From contig JAJLTO010000002.1 of the NCBI GenBank assembly GCA_030568195.1, positions 186,001 to 250,000 of the forward strand: DNA of 64,000 nt, read 5' to 3'. The translations under genes and the position numbers were made by a program. The notes beneath the pieces are model-generated. The model did no database searches and was not told the DNA's origin. It saw only the letters and a program-made list of their open reading frames with translations. This DNA comes from Dipodascopsis uninucleata var. uninucleata. Its lineage: Eukaryota > Ascomycota > Lipomycetes > Lipomycetales > Lipomycetaceae. Each line of letters begins with the position of its first letter. Position 1 is the stretch's first letter. Below, piece by piece: positions 1 through 11,833 of this stretch.

Positions 1-206
1 TATTATATAGACGTTGATTATAACGAAAGACTATTCACGGCTTACTGTTAGTTTCTTAATTAGTTTTCAACTGTAAAGTTGCCTTCATAATTGGACAATT
101 CTTTAAAGCAAGTTGGTCAAGGCGAATTGCTTCTACAATCAACGGTAGCCTACGCAAGTAGTCATATATATACATATATATAACAATAGTTATAGTCCAA
201 TTAACT

Positions 207-576
207 ATGGTAAACTACACCAATAAGCCTTAATATTGTGATTTTGATTCACTTGAACGGTAGAACTAACTCAACTGTAATATAGTCTGCGCTCTTCAAC
301 TTTCAAGCTCTGTTACTGGTCATATTACTTATAATATGTACTGCAACATACGCGCACCAGGTAGTTCCTGCTATCATGAACAGAAACAAAAATGGGTGAG
401 TGAACTGCTAATCATCTTTTTAGTGTCATTTCCATTTTGCTACAAATCCTGTAATGCTAACTAGTATTATTAATGCGCCTAGAGTCTTCGGTGTATTTTG
501 GAAAGCAGCAAGAATAGGTGAACGACTGAGTCCATATGTCTCTATATGCTGTATTATAATGGCTGTAAGTTTTTAG
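207..576 (+). CDS. KSH1: KISH / TMEM167 family Golgi membrane protein
   Basis: Spliced gene of three coding exons: 207-209 (only the ATG), 286-395 and 483-576, giving 68 residues. The product starts MSALFNFQALL, has a hydrophobic segment at about residues 10-24 (LLLVILLIICTA), the loop PAIMNRNKNG, the family block FWKAARIGERLSPYVS and a second hydrophobic stretch ending CCIIMAVSF. This order and length match the 72-residue KISH/TMEM167 family, small Golgi proteins needed for early secretion. Both introns (76 and 87 bp) contain a CTAAC-like branch site and end in TAG. The last exon could instead splice at a GTAAGT at 565, but the in-frame TAG gives the normal family length. Convergent with UTP25. 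Identification rests on recognised motifs, not on a search. Confidence 0.88.
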
Positions 577-874
577 ATATTAGTTTGTCATCCAGTCTTG
601 TCGTCTCAAGTGAGCTATACAGAGAACTAAATAATGTGCAAGCAGTTTTCGCTATTCGTACAGTAAAATATCTCGACATAGTTCTTTAGTGGAAAGTCGC
701 TGAAATTGAAAGGGCCTATCAGAATAATTAATCTCTACAAATGCGAATCACAGGAGCCAATTACCATTTGTTGTACTACGTGCATTATGTCTACATAAGC
801 ACGTAATAGCAAAATGTTCATATGCTTTTATCAGTTTTAATTCTCTTATATTACAAATACTTCATATATCTTAG

Positions 875-3143
875 CTACGAGAACTCAAATACTTCCCCTA
901 TGCTATTACACATTTTTGTAACTCTAGAAGACCCCACAATCCTTTCTAGCTTTAGTACATCCCATTTTGAAAATAAAGCTTTTATTGAAATAGTACTTTC
1001 GTCGACATCATTTTTTCCAAGGGTCCGAAGTAAAAGCATGGCCAGTTCCACGTAGAATTTTGGATTATTAGGTAGACCATACATGAGAATCGTCTCCGCT
1101 CCTTTAATTTCATACCTTCTGAAATGGTGCAATCTCTCGGTGTAGAGCATTAGCTTGTATTTTCCATCCTTGAATAACGATCGAGCTCTAGTCACATCAG
1201 ATACAGGTGTGTACTCGCTAATTGCGCAAAAGGAAAAGTTATTAGCTCCAATCTTCTTGTCTATTTGATGCTCTTGTTCTAGGTAGTTCCTGATTCTAAC
1301 GAAATCGACGTATGATGGAATAAATATAATACATCCACCAGACGATGCCGACGTAGATCTAACTAATGAAGGTAAAACTTTTGTAGTGAAATATTTAAAT
1401 CTTCTATCAGGGTCTTCCTGAGGAGACGGACAATAAAATCTTACAAAAGACTTAAGACAAGTGTTAGATGACATTATGACAATAAATATACACTTTCTCT
1501 TACCTGCGTCAGGCCCTTGCCTACATCAGCGAGCACACCATTGCAGCTGGCATGAAATTTCACTTTGCCTTCAATATTATTCATAAAATTTGAAAATAAA
1601 CCATTGATTTCAGGAGTCACAAACTCTGAAAATACAATGGTTTGTCGGAAATACTTTGCCTGATTATCTAAATACCAATTTCTCACTCTACCAAAATCAC
1701 AGTCGTGAGATTCTCGAGGAATCAAATTGAGATGTTTAAATATGTGCTGGATGTGATCCCAGTTTTGCATGAGTAAGGCTTCGGCTTGATCTACGATAAC
1801 AACCTCTATTGAACTCAAGAAGTCAAAATCTCTCTTTTTGTCACTATATATAAATTTTAGTAAGAAAATTTTAAATTCTTTTTAATTAGTTATATATTCC
1901 ACTTACGTCGGATCACCAATAGCTAAGCGCAAACCAAGGGGACTTGCCACTATAATATCAGAATTATAAAACTGAGTGAACAATTTTATAGTTTTTCGAG
2001 TAAATTTGATTCCGATTCTGAAATTATCATCGTGATTACCACTGAAAAGCTTCCTGAAATCTTCGGGCCTTGTTTCTGGTAACGAATTGGTAGCATAATA
2101 ATCATTCTTAAAGCGTTTCATATTTTCTTGCTCTAAGATGCCCGAAAGTTGTATCAGTGTCTGCACAAAATGGTAGCAGCTGTCGCGCGTAGGGAGTAGA
2201 ACCAGAACCTTTGGTCTCGTAAAGCCTTGATCTCTACATTCTTCTGGCTCGTTGTCAGTCTGCTGAGCTCTTGAGATCTTCGCATTGTTCTTCAAGACAA
2301 TATCCCGCGTTCTTCACAAAGCAACTTAGCTTACAAATCGACAAGGATACTTAAAAGCATCAGTATTATACTATTACTTACTTGTATATATGATTTAAGA
2401 TATGTAAAGTATATAGTTGTCGAATTTCGGTACCATTGCGATAGTTCCGAGAAGGAAAGAGAATATCCTGATATGAAAACATATATTGCACTAGAATCTG
2501 TTGAAAATATGAAAAGCCACATTCTATTTGAACTGTTAGTACTGTGCGCTCTATAGCTATTAGTTTAGAATGACTATACCATTCCTTGAAAGCTTTTTAT
2601 TTAAATTTCGAAATGGGTCTTGGAGTCTTGTCTTTATCTGTTGTTATACTGTTAGAACTAGTCGATCCCAGATGATAGTAATCTCTTATCCTAGCTCACC
2701 TTAAGACTATTCAGATTGTTTAAGTCGCCCTTCAACTCGTGCAGTTTTCTCGAATCCGGTAAGAAGATTCTCACTGTATACTTGTTAATCTCATTCTTCA
2801 TACTTTTGACATACTTTTGCGATTTCCACTCTTTAGTGGTAGCATTAATAATCTCCCTTAACGAAGAGTCATTTTGATTATTAAAGTGAAGTTGAAATGG
2901 ATCTGACACGTCATTGTCGTCAGTTTCATCATCGTCATGTATTATTTGATCGTCCGATTCATTACTATTATCATTTGCTATATATTCTTCTGTCTCCGGT
3001 ACTTGTTCCGTTTCAGTATATATGTACTCTTCCTCCTCGGCTTCAAGTTTATTATCTGGCTCTGCTTCGATTTTCTTTCTCTTAGCTTGGAGCTCCGATC
3101 TCTCGATTCGCGCACGTTTAGCTGATCTCAGATTTTTCGTCAT
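875..3143 (-). CDS. UTP25: UTP25, small-subunit processome protein (DEAD-helicase-like)
   Basis: Six exons, read right to left: 3143-2700, 2637-2580, about 2532-2382, 2311-1907, 1843-1504 and 1450-875, about 657 residues. The N-terminus is basic then strongly acidic, as usual for this nucleolar protein. Family blocks follow in order: [103 protein letters not shown] and, near the end, [14 protein letters not shown]. Utp25 acts in 18S pre-rRNA processing and is helicase-like without the canonical ATPase motifs. The exon 2/3 junction is the least certain: acceptors at 2533 and 2524 both keep the frame. The start is the first Met of the open acidic exon. Divergent from eIF3f. Confidence 0.9.
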
Positions 3144-3488
3144 TATAGTTGGAATATGTATATTAGTCTTTCTTATTAATCTTCTCGAGAATATTACTAT
3201 ATTTTATTAATATTGGTGCTTCAGAGATCCTGCAGCCTTGAAGCTTCAAAAAAAATTTATTGACGACTGTGCGGCTCAGTATTATATACAAAACCCTTAA
3301 CGAAGGTCAAAAATCTCAAAAACTAGAACATTTACATTATTAAAAAAAATAAAAATTTTCATTGAAAATAGATATTACGACTTCCTATCTTGAAGGCGAA
3401 ACAAGACAAAAGCGATTAATATCTGTTAATCAGTTCAAACAATTGATCGTCATCATTTATTTTTCTATTATATAAACCAGAGAATAGA
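3144..3488. promoter_or_regulatory. Shared divergent promoter region UTP25 / eIF3f
   Basis: A 345-bp AT-rich gap lies between two start codons facing away from each other. It has A/T runs around 3340-3360 but no coding segment that I can see. One gene makes ribosomes and the other initiates translation, so joint control would make sense, but that is inference. Confidence 0.4.
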
Positions 3489-4773
3489 ATGTCGTTCTTG
3501 CACCTTAACAAGCCTACTAGCTTAAGCAGTGGTACCACTACTGCTCCTACACCTTTCAATGTTATAGTGCATCCCCAGGTATATAAGATATTCTGACACA
3601 TGACTTTTGAATGTCAGTCTATATTTGGCGTAAGTATTAATAGTATTTTGTTCTATTTAGGCTCTATTTTCTATACTTGATCATACACTACGTCGAAACA
3701 AGGGACAAGACCGAGTAATTGGTACACTTTTGGGCATTCGATCTGAAGATGGTACCGAAATTGAAATTAGAAGTTCATTTGCCGTTCCTCATATTGAATC
3801 AGCTGCGCAGGTATGGTTTCTCATCTACGTTTTATGTCAGATATTGTCCAATTCTAGGTTATCATGTGTCGTTAACATTACTGTGGCTTTTTAATAGGTC
3901 GAGATCGATATGGAATACCATAAGACCATGTATAACTTACATCACAAAGCTAATCCTAAGGAGATTTTAGTTGGATGGTAAGCAGATTACTCATTGCATG
4001 CTTTTATATGAGATACTAATTTTGTTCTGCCAGGTATGCAACGTCACTTGAGTTGAATGCCTTCAGCGCATTAATTCAGAATTTCTACTCATCAGTATCT
4101 GATGGCACATATCCTTATCCCGCTGTGCATCTGACCCTTCAAGCTGATCCAACTGCTGATATTCAAATTAAAACATATATTTCTACAAATGTCGGTGTTG
4201 TTCCAGAAAAAATGGCTGAGAGCTGCCTATTCATTCCCGTTCCTCATGAGTTGCGGTACGCGGAGTCTGAGCGAAGTGGACGTACGTATCTTTTAAGAGT
4301 CTTTCCATTACCTGTATATGCTATTTGGAGTTCATGTCTAACTTTCAATTTTTTAGTTGAGCTTGTCTCCAAGGCCAAGGACACTGAAAATAGAATGCTC
4401 CCCATAATCAATGATGTTCTGAACTTGGAAAAGGCGATTGATGACATGCTTCAGATGCTTGATCGCGTTAGCTCATACGTTACTGATGTTATTGTAAGTG
4501 CTCAGTTATTAGTGCTTAATCACAATCATAGATGGTTGGCTCTTTTTTCTAACATATTTTGTATAGAACGGAAACAAGACAGGTAATATTGCCGTCGGAA
4601 AGTATCTTCTGACAAATCTTTCTCTTGCACCAAAGGTTGATCCAGAAGATCTAGATAAACTATTCAATTCTCATTTACAGGACATATTGTTGGTTATTTA
4701 TCTAAGCAACACAATCAAAACACAGGTGGAATTGTTCAATTCATTGAAACGGACTGCAGTTCTCACTCAGTAA
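3489..4773 (+). CDS. eIF3f: Translation initiation factor eIF3 subunit f
   Basis: Six exons: 3489-3578, 3661-3810, 3898-3977, 4034-4281, 4357-4493 and 4567-4773, giving 303 residues, all in phase. An MPN domain fills roughly residues 25-150, with [33 protein letters not shown] and [18 protein letters not shown]. The JAMM metal-binding His-x-His is absent (the stretch after GWYAT has no such pair), which is the normal MPN-minus state of eIF3f and separates it from Csn5 or Rpn11. The C-terminal helical part has [16 protein letters not shown], where eIF3f has its conserved NTVGRFL block. It is a core eIF3 subunit in cytosolic initiation, present in fission yeast and most eukaryotes but lost from Saccharomyces. 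Convergent with the DHX35 gene 232 bp downstream. Confidence 0.9.
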
Positions 4774-5005
4774 TCGATGTACTTATAATAATGCTCTACA
4801 TGCTTTGCACATTTAGTTTTTCCATGGGTTTTCTTAGAAAATATCTGTCGTTTGTATTTGTGTCTGCTTTTTCGTCAAAATATCATCTTACTTTCTTTCG
4901 TTAAATATAACTGTAAGCTATTCTATCAACAGCTTATGATTTTATAAATAATACGTTATATATTACAGTTTTGCCATTTGTCCTGAACATTAGTAATCTC
5001 AATTG

Positions 5006-7278
5006 TTAACTTCGGCGGATCTGGTAGAAGTCAGGAGCAACTTCTAGGAGCCAGTCTCTTTCTATCTTTGTTATGCCAAGGATATAAATTTTATCCTTCA
5101 TTTCCATAACTAATTAAAGTCATGATTAGTATTTTTATTGAATATATATAATATAAACAGCCTAAGATTGGAACTTACTTTCTTGGAAGACAATCCAGTC
5201 TGCCGATCTGTTAAACATCACCGAACTTGGATGTGGCCAGACTATTTGACCTCCATTGACAAGTTTAAATGAGCCATCAGCTTGCATTTTAGCAGCATGG
5301 ACAAATAAGCCGCTTGTTAGGCACTTGCATGTTAGTTGAGAATCTCTTGCAGACTTGTCGACATCTATCGATGAAATTCCAAGTTTTTCAAGGTATTTAA
5401 CTAATTGGTTGCGCACGCTAACTGCTTGCACTAGAGCTTTATAGTTAAGATATCTCTCATGTGCCCATTTAGAGGATTTTTTGCCTCTAGTCGTAAATGC
5501 CATGTAAATGTTATACATTGTCAAATGGTCGCCCTCATCGACCGTGAACTTTCTATGTTCTATAGCGGCAGCCTTCGTTTCATTTTGAGGAACATATAAA
5601 ATATTCTTTACAGACATGGTGGCCACTATAGTAAGGATTTCGCTCATACATCCATATTCTTGAGACTTTAAAAGGATTTTCGAAATTTGAGGGTCTAATG
5701 GAAGCTCTGCCATACGGATACCAACTGGTTTCGTCAGCTTGGCATACTCATCTATAGCACCCAAAGAGTATAGAAGCTCTAAAGCATCAGTCACAAGCTC
5801 TACAGGAGGAGACGCAACAAAATCCATCCGTGCGATGTTATCAATACCCAGTGACTTTAGCTGGAGAATGGTTAATGTTAGATTTGACCTTTGAACCTCC
5901 GGTATTGATGCATCTGGCATTTCATTATCGAAAGTAGACTGAGTATAAAGTCGAAAGCATTTTCCAGGTTTCGTTCTGCCTGCTCTGCCTGCTCTTTGAA
6001 TGGCCGAAGCCTTTGATATAGGTGTTATCAGCAGTGATTCGATTCTAATCAACGGATTATATGCTCGGATTTTGACAAACCCGCAGTCAATCACATAGAC
6101 TATTCCGTCTATTGTAACACTTGCTTCTGCAATATTTGTCGAAATAATCACCTTCCTACTGTCGTCAGGGGCAGGTTCAAACACTGCCATCTGTTCATCC
6201 TGTGGTAGGCCACTATATAGCGGTAATGATAAAAGCTTTCGACTCGATGACTGGAGATTTTGCATTTGGTAAGAAATTTCTTGGTATACCCGATCGATCT
6301 CCTCTCTACCGGTAAGAAAAACTAGAATATCTCCATCTGGCTCGTGCTCATGAATATTCAATATCGTTTCTATCGTTTTAGTAATGTAATTCTCAGTTGG
6401 TTTGGATAGATATAAAACGTCCACAGGGAACATTCTTCCTTCTATGCTAATAATCTCTGTGCTATCTCTTCCGAAAAAATCAACAAATTCTTCTGCCTGC
6501 AAGGTTGCACTAGATACTATGACCCGTAAATCTGCTCTCTTTTTCAGAACTTTTTTAAGGATACTAAGTAGGATATCGGTGTAAACGCTACGTTCGTGCG
6601 CCTCGTCTACCATAATAACTGAATACTGTGTGAGAAGAGGATCAATAAGAAGCTCGCGGACGAGCATTCCATCTGTCAGGTATTTGATTTTTGTAGTCTC
6701 TGAAGTCATATCGCTGAATCTGATAGAATATCCAACCACACCACCTAAATCGCATCCTAGCTCTTCAGCCACTCGTGAAGCAACAGATGTTGCTGCTAGT
6801 CGTCTAGGCTATATAATAGTCAGAATGCTAAAGTACTTCTCATTCTACTATTTCCACTTATGATCTGCTTACTTGAGTACACGCTATCTGTTTCCCATCC
6901 TTCGACCATCCCTCTTCATATAAATACTGTGTTAACTCTAGAAGGAAGACGTAAAGTCAATCAACAAAATCAATTCTAGAACAAATATCCAAAATAAATT
7001 ACATACGAGTGCTTTTTCCCGATCCAGTATGGCCAACAAGGACAACCACTTGATTTTTCTCTATTAAATATAGCAGAGATCGTCCTATATAAAAAAAGAA
7101 GGTGAGCCGGACTTCTTTTCCTATATAGCAAATCATCCTAATACTCACTATATCTGAAAATTGGAAGCATCTCCCTCTGTCGCTTTATCGATGCAGCTTT
7201 GAACTGATCACTAACACTTGAAGTCCGTAAGCCATTGTAAGGCGCTATATCATTATTGTCTACATCAGTGGATTCCAT
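5006..7278 (-). CDS. DHX35: DEAH-box RNA helicase, DHX35-like
   Basis: Five exons: 7278-7149, 7084-7007, 6937-6873, 6808-5179 and 5109-5006, giving 668 residues in phase. Helicase motifs appear in order: Walker A GHTGSGKST (around residue 65), TQPRRLAA, LTDGMLVREL, DEAHERS, SSATL, FLTGREEID, STNIAEASVTI and QRAGRAGR. Winged-helix, HA2 and OB regions follow. The last exon encodes ILGITKIERDWLLEVAPDFYQ, the typical DHX35 ending. DHX35 is a DEAH ATPase found with spliceosomes and many fungi keep it; its exact substrate is not well settled. Closest alternatives are Prp22, Prp16 or Prp43, but the short N-terminus (about 45 residues before the RecA domain) and the ending favour DHX35. Divergent from the insertase gene. 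Confidence 0.9.
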
Positions 7279-7653
7279 TTTCACGCAACTATGATATCTT
7301 CAGTTCTTTAGTCATTATACGACAATTGATGGCCCAAATAGGAGTATAACATTGAAGCCTCACTAGGACAATAATAGATATATTCCGACGAAATATTTCT
7401 AAGCCAAGCAATCCCCGACAGCCGCACAAGTGTCCAAAGAACGATCACTTATGAAAATGAATGTCTACATCATTTTAGTTGTTATTATTCCATCTTAGAA
7501 AACGTCTTTTTAAATACAGAAGAACAACGCCGAAATACAGCATTGCCAAGTTTGGCCAAATACAAACAGGATTGGAACCCATAGATATTTGGTTCTATAC
7601 AGAAAAGAATATAAGACTGGAATTGTACTTACCAGGCGCTGAGAAATCAAATA
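7279..7653. promoter_or_regulatory. Shared divergent region DHX35 / COX18-like
   Basis: A 375-bp gap lies between opposed start codons and should carry both promoters. No clear element was recognised, and the open frames crossing it have no coding character. Confidence 0.35.
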
Positions 7654-8927
7654 ATGTCGATGCTTGCGGCCAGAAGTCCCGGCCAGCGCTTTCTTGCAAA
7701 CCAAATAATAGGTCGCAGCTCGATTACAAGATGGAATACACTAGCTACAAGCTCATTCTCTTCCAGGAGGCTGATTGTAGATTCAAGTTTGTTGCAGAAA
7801 CGTGTGATTCTTCAATCTTCGGCTGCTGCTTTCTCCACTATAGACGTCTATGAGGCGGGTCTTAAAGCATTCTATTTTTTCATAGATAACACGCAAATAT
7901 TGGGCCAATGGTCATATAAGTTGTTTGTATCTGTTCACGATTTTTCTGGTCTTACGTGGGGATATACTATTCCTATTACATGCGTAATGTTGCGTTTTTT
8001 AATAACGTTTCCAGTTGCAATCTGGAGTAGAAAAAACATGCAACGGAGCTCAACACTGTCGCCGATGCTCAAATCCTCTACATTAGTGGCGGCAGAAGGA
8101 GTACGACGAGAAAAGCTGAAGATTCTGCCGAAGGAAGGGACTGATGCGGAACTTGTTCCTATTCCTCAATTTGCTAAGGAACTTGGCATGCATCTTCAGA
8201 AATCTTATAGTACTAACATCTTTAAGTCTCTCAGCGTCGCTTTTGTACAGGCATTTGCCTTACTTTTCGGTAGTAGAGGTGTATTTCATTATGCAAATCT
8301 AAGAACGGAAGAAACCGAAGTTCTCTCAGAGGGTACTTTCTTCCATAATCAAGGCTTTTTATGGTTTACGGACTTAGATAAACCAGATCCATATCTGGTG
8401 ATCCCATTGTCCTTAGCAATTTTGTCATTTTATAATATTGAGGTGAGTAATAGTAACATTTGGGCAAATTTCTATTTATGTAGCTGAAAGATTAAATTGT
8501 GACATATTTATTAACTGAGGTATGGATTTAGCGATATTGGAAAGAGGCCGCTGCAGCTAGAGCATTTATAGAGGGCAAACGAACGTTACTATCAGCGATT
8601 CTCAACCAGCTTGGTCGTCTTGGTGTGTTATCATTGGTAACGTTTTCTTTCTCATATTCAACGGTGAGTATTAAGTTTTATGCGAAATTTGATTCTGTAG
8701 CCACGGATTAAGTAATGCTGACATTGACTAAGTCATTTACATTGTACTGGCTGACATCTGCTCTGTGCACCACAGCCCAGCAAGCCTTTTTAAGAAGATA
8801 CTATAGATTAGTTCCTTCACCTGAACTTGCAAAGCCTCTAAAGAAAATGACTGACGCGAAAGTAATAAGCGCCAAATTGAATCCTTCTGTTCTTAGGGAT
8901 CTTATATCCCGATCTAAGGACTTATAA
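7654..8927 (+). CDS. COX18: Mitochondrial membrane insertase, Oxa1/Cox18 family
   Basis: Three exons: 7654-8442, 8532-8663 and 8733-8927, giving 371 residues with all junctions in phase 0. The N-terminus is rich in Arg, Ser and Leu and lacks acids over about 50 residues, as expected for a mitochondrial targeting sequence. The YidC/Oxa1 core follows, with hydrophobic segments around GYTIPITCVMLRFLITFPVA, SLSVAFVQAFALLFG, PYLVIPLSLAILSFYN, LSLVTFSFSYS and SFTLYWLTSALCTTAQQ. The block FLWFTDLDKPDPYLVIP is typical of the family. The short charged tail and the GLTWGYTIP segment fit Cox18/Oxa2, which exports the Cox2 C-tail, better than Oxa1, whose tail is long and coiled for ribosome binding. The family call is firm and the paralogue choice moderate. 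Confidence 0.8.
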
Positions 8928-9213
8928 ATCTGCTATGAGAAACAACCGTAATATTCTATATGCAACGGACCACTATCCTTCTATAAAACATATCTTTGTA
9001 TATATTATATATCTGCAATGAGCAAACATGAAGAAATGTACATAAATGATAAAGCAAACTTGCAGCTTTACAAGTTTGTAGATCAAATAGATGATTTTAC
9101 TAATATACAATGACGCTAAGTATATCGCAGTACTTAACTATTAAAAATATATACTGAAGTACCATAACATTATAAAATCCAATTTTAACTCAAAGCACAT
9201 CTACATCGCCTAT

Positions 9214-10940
9214 TTAAAAAGAGAGACCACGAGAAATTCTATCAACTCGTCTGAACTGTTCCAGCATGATAAGAATGCGCAATCTCTCAATCCAAGCCTT
9301 CTCAAATTCCTCCTCTGAAAATCTCGCTGCTGAAATCTTCGCAGCCTTTCTATATTTCACAGCTTCCTCCTGTTCCATTGAAAATGCTTGTCCAAGGTAA
9401 GCTGCTAGTGAAGTAGACTCATCTCCTTCTGTAGTAAAATGAAATCCCGTGGGCTGACCATCAACGGGAACAACAATATCGAGTTTAGGACCTCCACTAT
9501 TGTGAGCAACGGTAATGAGACCAGAAGCCAAGTATTCAACAACACCAATTCCAAAATGCTCGTTCCACATTCCATTTATACCAACGCTAGATGATTGTAA
9601 ATACTGCTTGACAATGTCCCAGTGAGCCTCGAGTAAAAACTCAACTCTATCGGCAATATCTAGTTCACGAACTTGGAGCCTAAGCTCATATACTCGCTTT
9701 TTATCGCGATCGTCTCTAACAGAGCCGATCAAGACAAGCTTGATTTTTTCGTCAACGCCTGGTTTTTTGATAAATTTGGCAAATTCGTCAATGATTATTT
9801 GATGTCGCTTTTCAGGCCTAAACTGCGCAATTGATAGAGCAATTGGTTGTCGTGGACTCTCAACGTCACACGTAGAAAGTTCACGTGTGTTACAAGGTGG
9901 ATAGACAATGCGGAACTGAAGCTTTTCTGAGCGCTCAAACATCTTGTCCATCAGTCTGTTGATCCACCATTCATTTCTAATGTGATTGAATGTCCAAGTA
10001 CTGTTAGCCATTACCACGTCTGCAAATGCACCTGAGAATGCATAATAAAAGGAAAAAATTCGCCAATAGATATTTTTAATCGGATGTCGCCATATAGGCA
10101 CCTTGCTAAGCATATCAGATGAGATCATTGGATAATGCACATATGCTCCCACAGGGATGGAAAGTGCAAGGGAGACTAGTGGATATGAAAAGGCATAGCC
10201 CATGGTATCTAATAAGAGAATTGTTAGACTTGTCAAATCCCATAAATTTAACGGTCAAGTCGCGTCTTACCTATATATATATCAGGCACAAGCTGACTCA
10301 TCGCTTCATATGTAAGCGGTATCGAGCCTAAAGCCTGTCCCAGAAGCGTGAAGTGTGGCCATGTCTCCGAGGCGACAAGATATCTTTTCTTTAAATAGAC
10401 CATTGTAATACGGCTACTATCAACACTAATCTCGAATCGAGTCATTGCACGTTCAATAATTTCATCTTTCGTAGCATCTATGTCCCCAGTGTATATTGCA
10501 CAAATTGCGAGAGGATACGTATTTAAGGTTGCATGAATAGCTGTCCACAGCACTCGTTCACCTCCGCCACCTGCATTACAATATGGATGAAAAAATCCGA
10601 CGATAAATGGTCTTCCTTTTGGTGACTCTTTTGGTCCGCTTGACGATGCGGCCATCAGCTTGTCTCCAGTGAGGCCCTTGCTCTCTAAAAACTCTTCGAA
10701 TATTCGATTTCGCAGATCTCGAGATTGTTTTCTGAGCCTTGATCCAATCATATAACCCACGACCTTCGCGGATATGTAAATATAAAGCGTCATTATAGTT
10801 CCTATAACAATAATGATACACATATACAAATATATATATGCGCTGACACTAGCACCTGGATGCGGTTTGACTGACTGATAGAACAGGATGGCTGTCCTTC
10901 GTATCTCATCGTAGATCTGTGAAACTGACACTTGATCCAT
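9214..10940 (-). CDS. ALG11: GDP-Man:Man3GlcNAc2-PP-dolichol alpha-1,2-mannosyltransferase ALG11
   Basis: Two exons, 10940-10271 and 10208-9214, giving 554 residues; the 62-bp intron joins VPDIYI to DTMGYAFSYPL. A transmembrane segment lies at about residues 35-65. Then comes the GT4 N-domain signature HPYCNAGGGGERVLW, and in the C-domain the acceptor loop GAYVHYPMISSDML, the RPEKRH block and the donor-site E-x7-E element EHFGIGVVE followed by YLASGL. ALG11 adds the fourth and fifth mannoses to the dolichol-linked oligosaccharide on the cytosolic face of the ER. Convergent with the insertase gene (286 bp apart). Confidence 0.94.
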
Positions 10941-11833
10941 TTTCCCTGCCTTTTCTCTGAATATATTATTATTCCGACTTGAAATAAAAATATAGGTAAG
11001 ACGTAGAATACAAATCGACTATATTTTCTGTCCTCGGTTGGGTGCAATTGTGTATTAAACAGATTCGCCCAATGTCATATACACGGAAATTCTGCAGTCA
11101 TCATGATTTTACCACCAATTGAACCTTATATAGCACGTTGTGTTTTCTGGTCTAAATCGTAATCAAGCGAGTAATTAATTTCAGAATAATTTTAATAATA
11201 CTTACTACATTTATGGCATTAGGAAAAATAAAATGGTTGCAGATGCCCTAATGTATATACAAACAGACTTCATAGTACTATTTGTAATATGCTAAGTAAT
11301 ATATTGACCATAATGTAATAGAATAACTGCTAGTCCAAGCAAAATCAAGATATAGAATACAATGTGAAGAAAATAGAACTGTCCATCAATAAACAATACC
11401 ATACATGTATGCGTGTATATAGTTGCAAAAAAAAAAAAGAAAATAGCCAGAAGCAGAGAGTAGTGGTTAACCAACCAAAATAGCATAAGGAGCCGATTGA
11501 AGGAGAATATGTACGTTTTAGAACTTGAAAGCCACACACCTCTTACATTTAGCAAAAAAATTTAGAATATTAACATACAAATACAAATCAAAATAAAAAG
11601 TATGCGGCACAAGAAGTTATCAGATAAGCATTATTAAAGATCAAAAGAACCAGAGAAACATGAAAGGAAAACTGAAAGAAAAAAAGAATTATACCAAAAT
11701 AACGAATATGTGTGCAAACAATATACCTGATAAAGCTAGACAAAAATTACTATAAGTGACAATAACTGAACATGTACGTTTCCTATCTCCCACCAATGCC
11801 ATAATCATGCATAGACAGATTTACATATCTACA
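10941..11833. other. Intergenic, ALG11 promoter side and Ras GEF 3' side
   Basis: A stretch of 893 bp lies between the ALG11 start and the Ras GEF stop, both genes reading leftward. It includes an A-rich run near 11428. A leftward 87-codon open frame at 11555-11292 is Phe/Leu-rich and hydrophobic, but it coincides with T-rich composition and I do not call it a gene. Confidence 0.3.

Noticed and set aside
2331-2522. 63-codon leftward frame inside the UTP25 locus
   Set aside because: The overlapping different frame encodes the conserved [11 protein letters not shown] and LHILNHIYK blocks and splices correctly, so this frame is a shadow.
11292-11555. Hydrophobic 87-codon leftward frame
   Set aside because: Phe/Leu content follows the T-rich composition; no start context, family likeness or splice partner.
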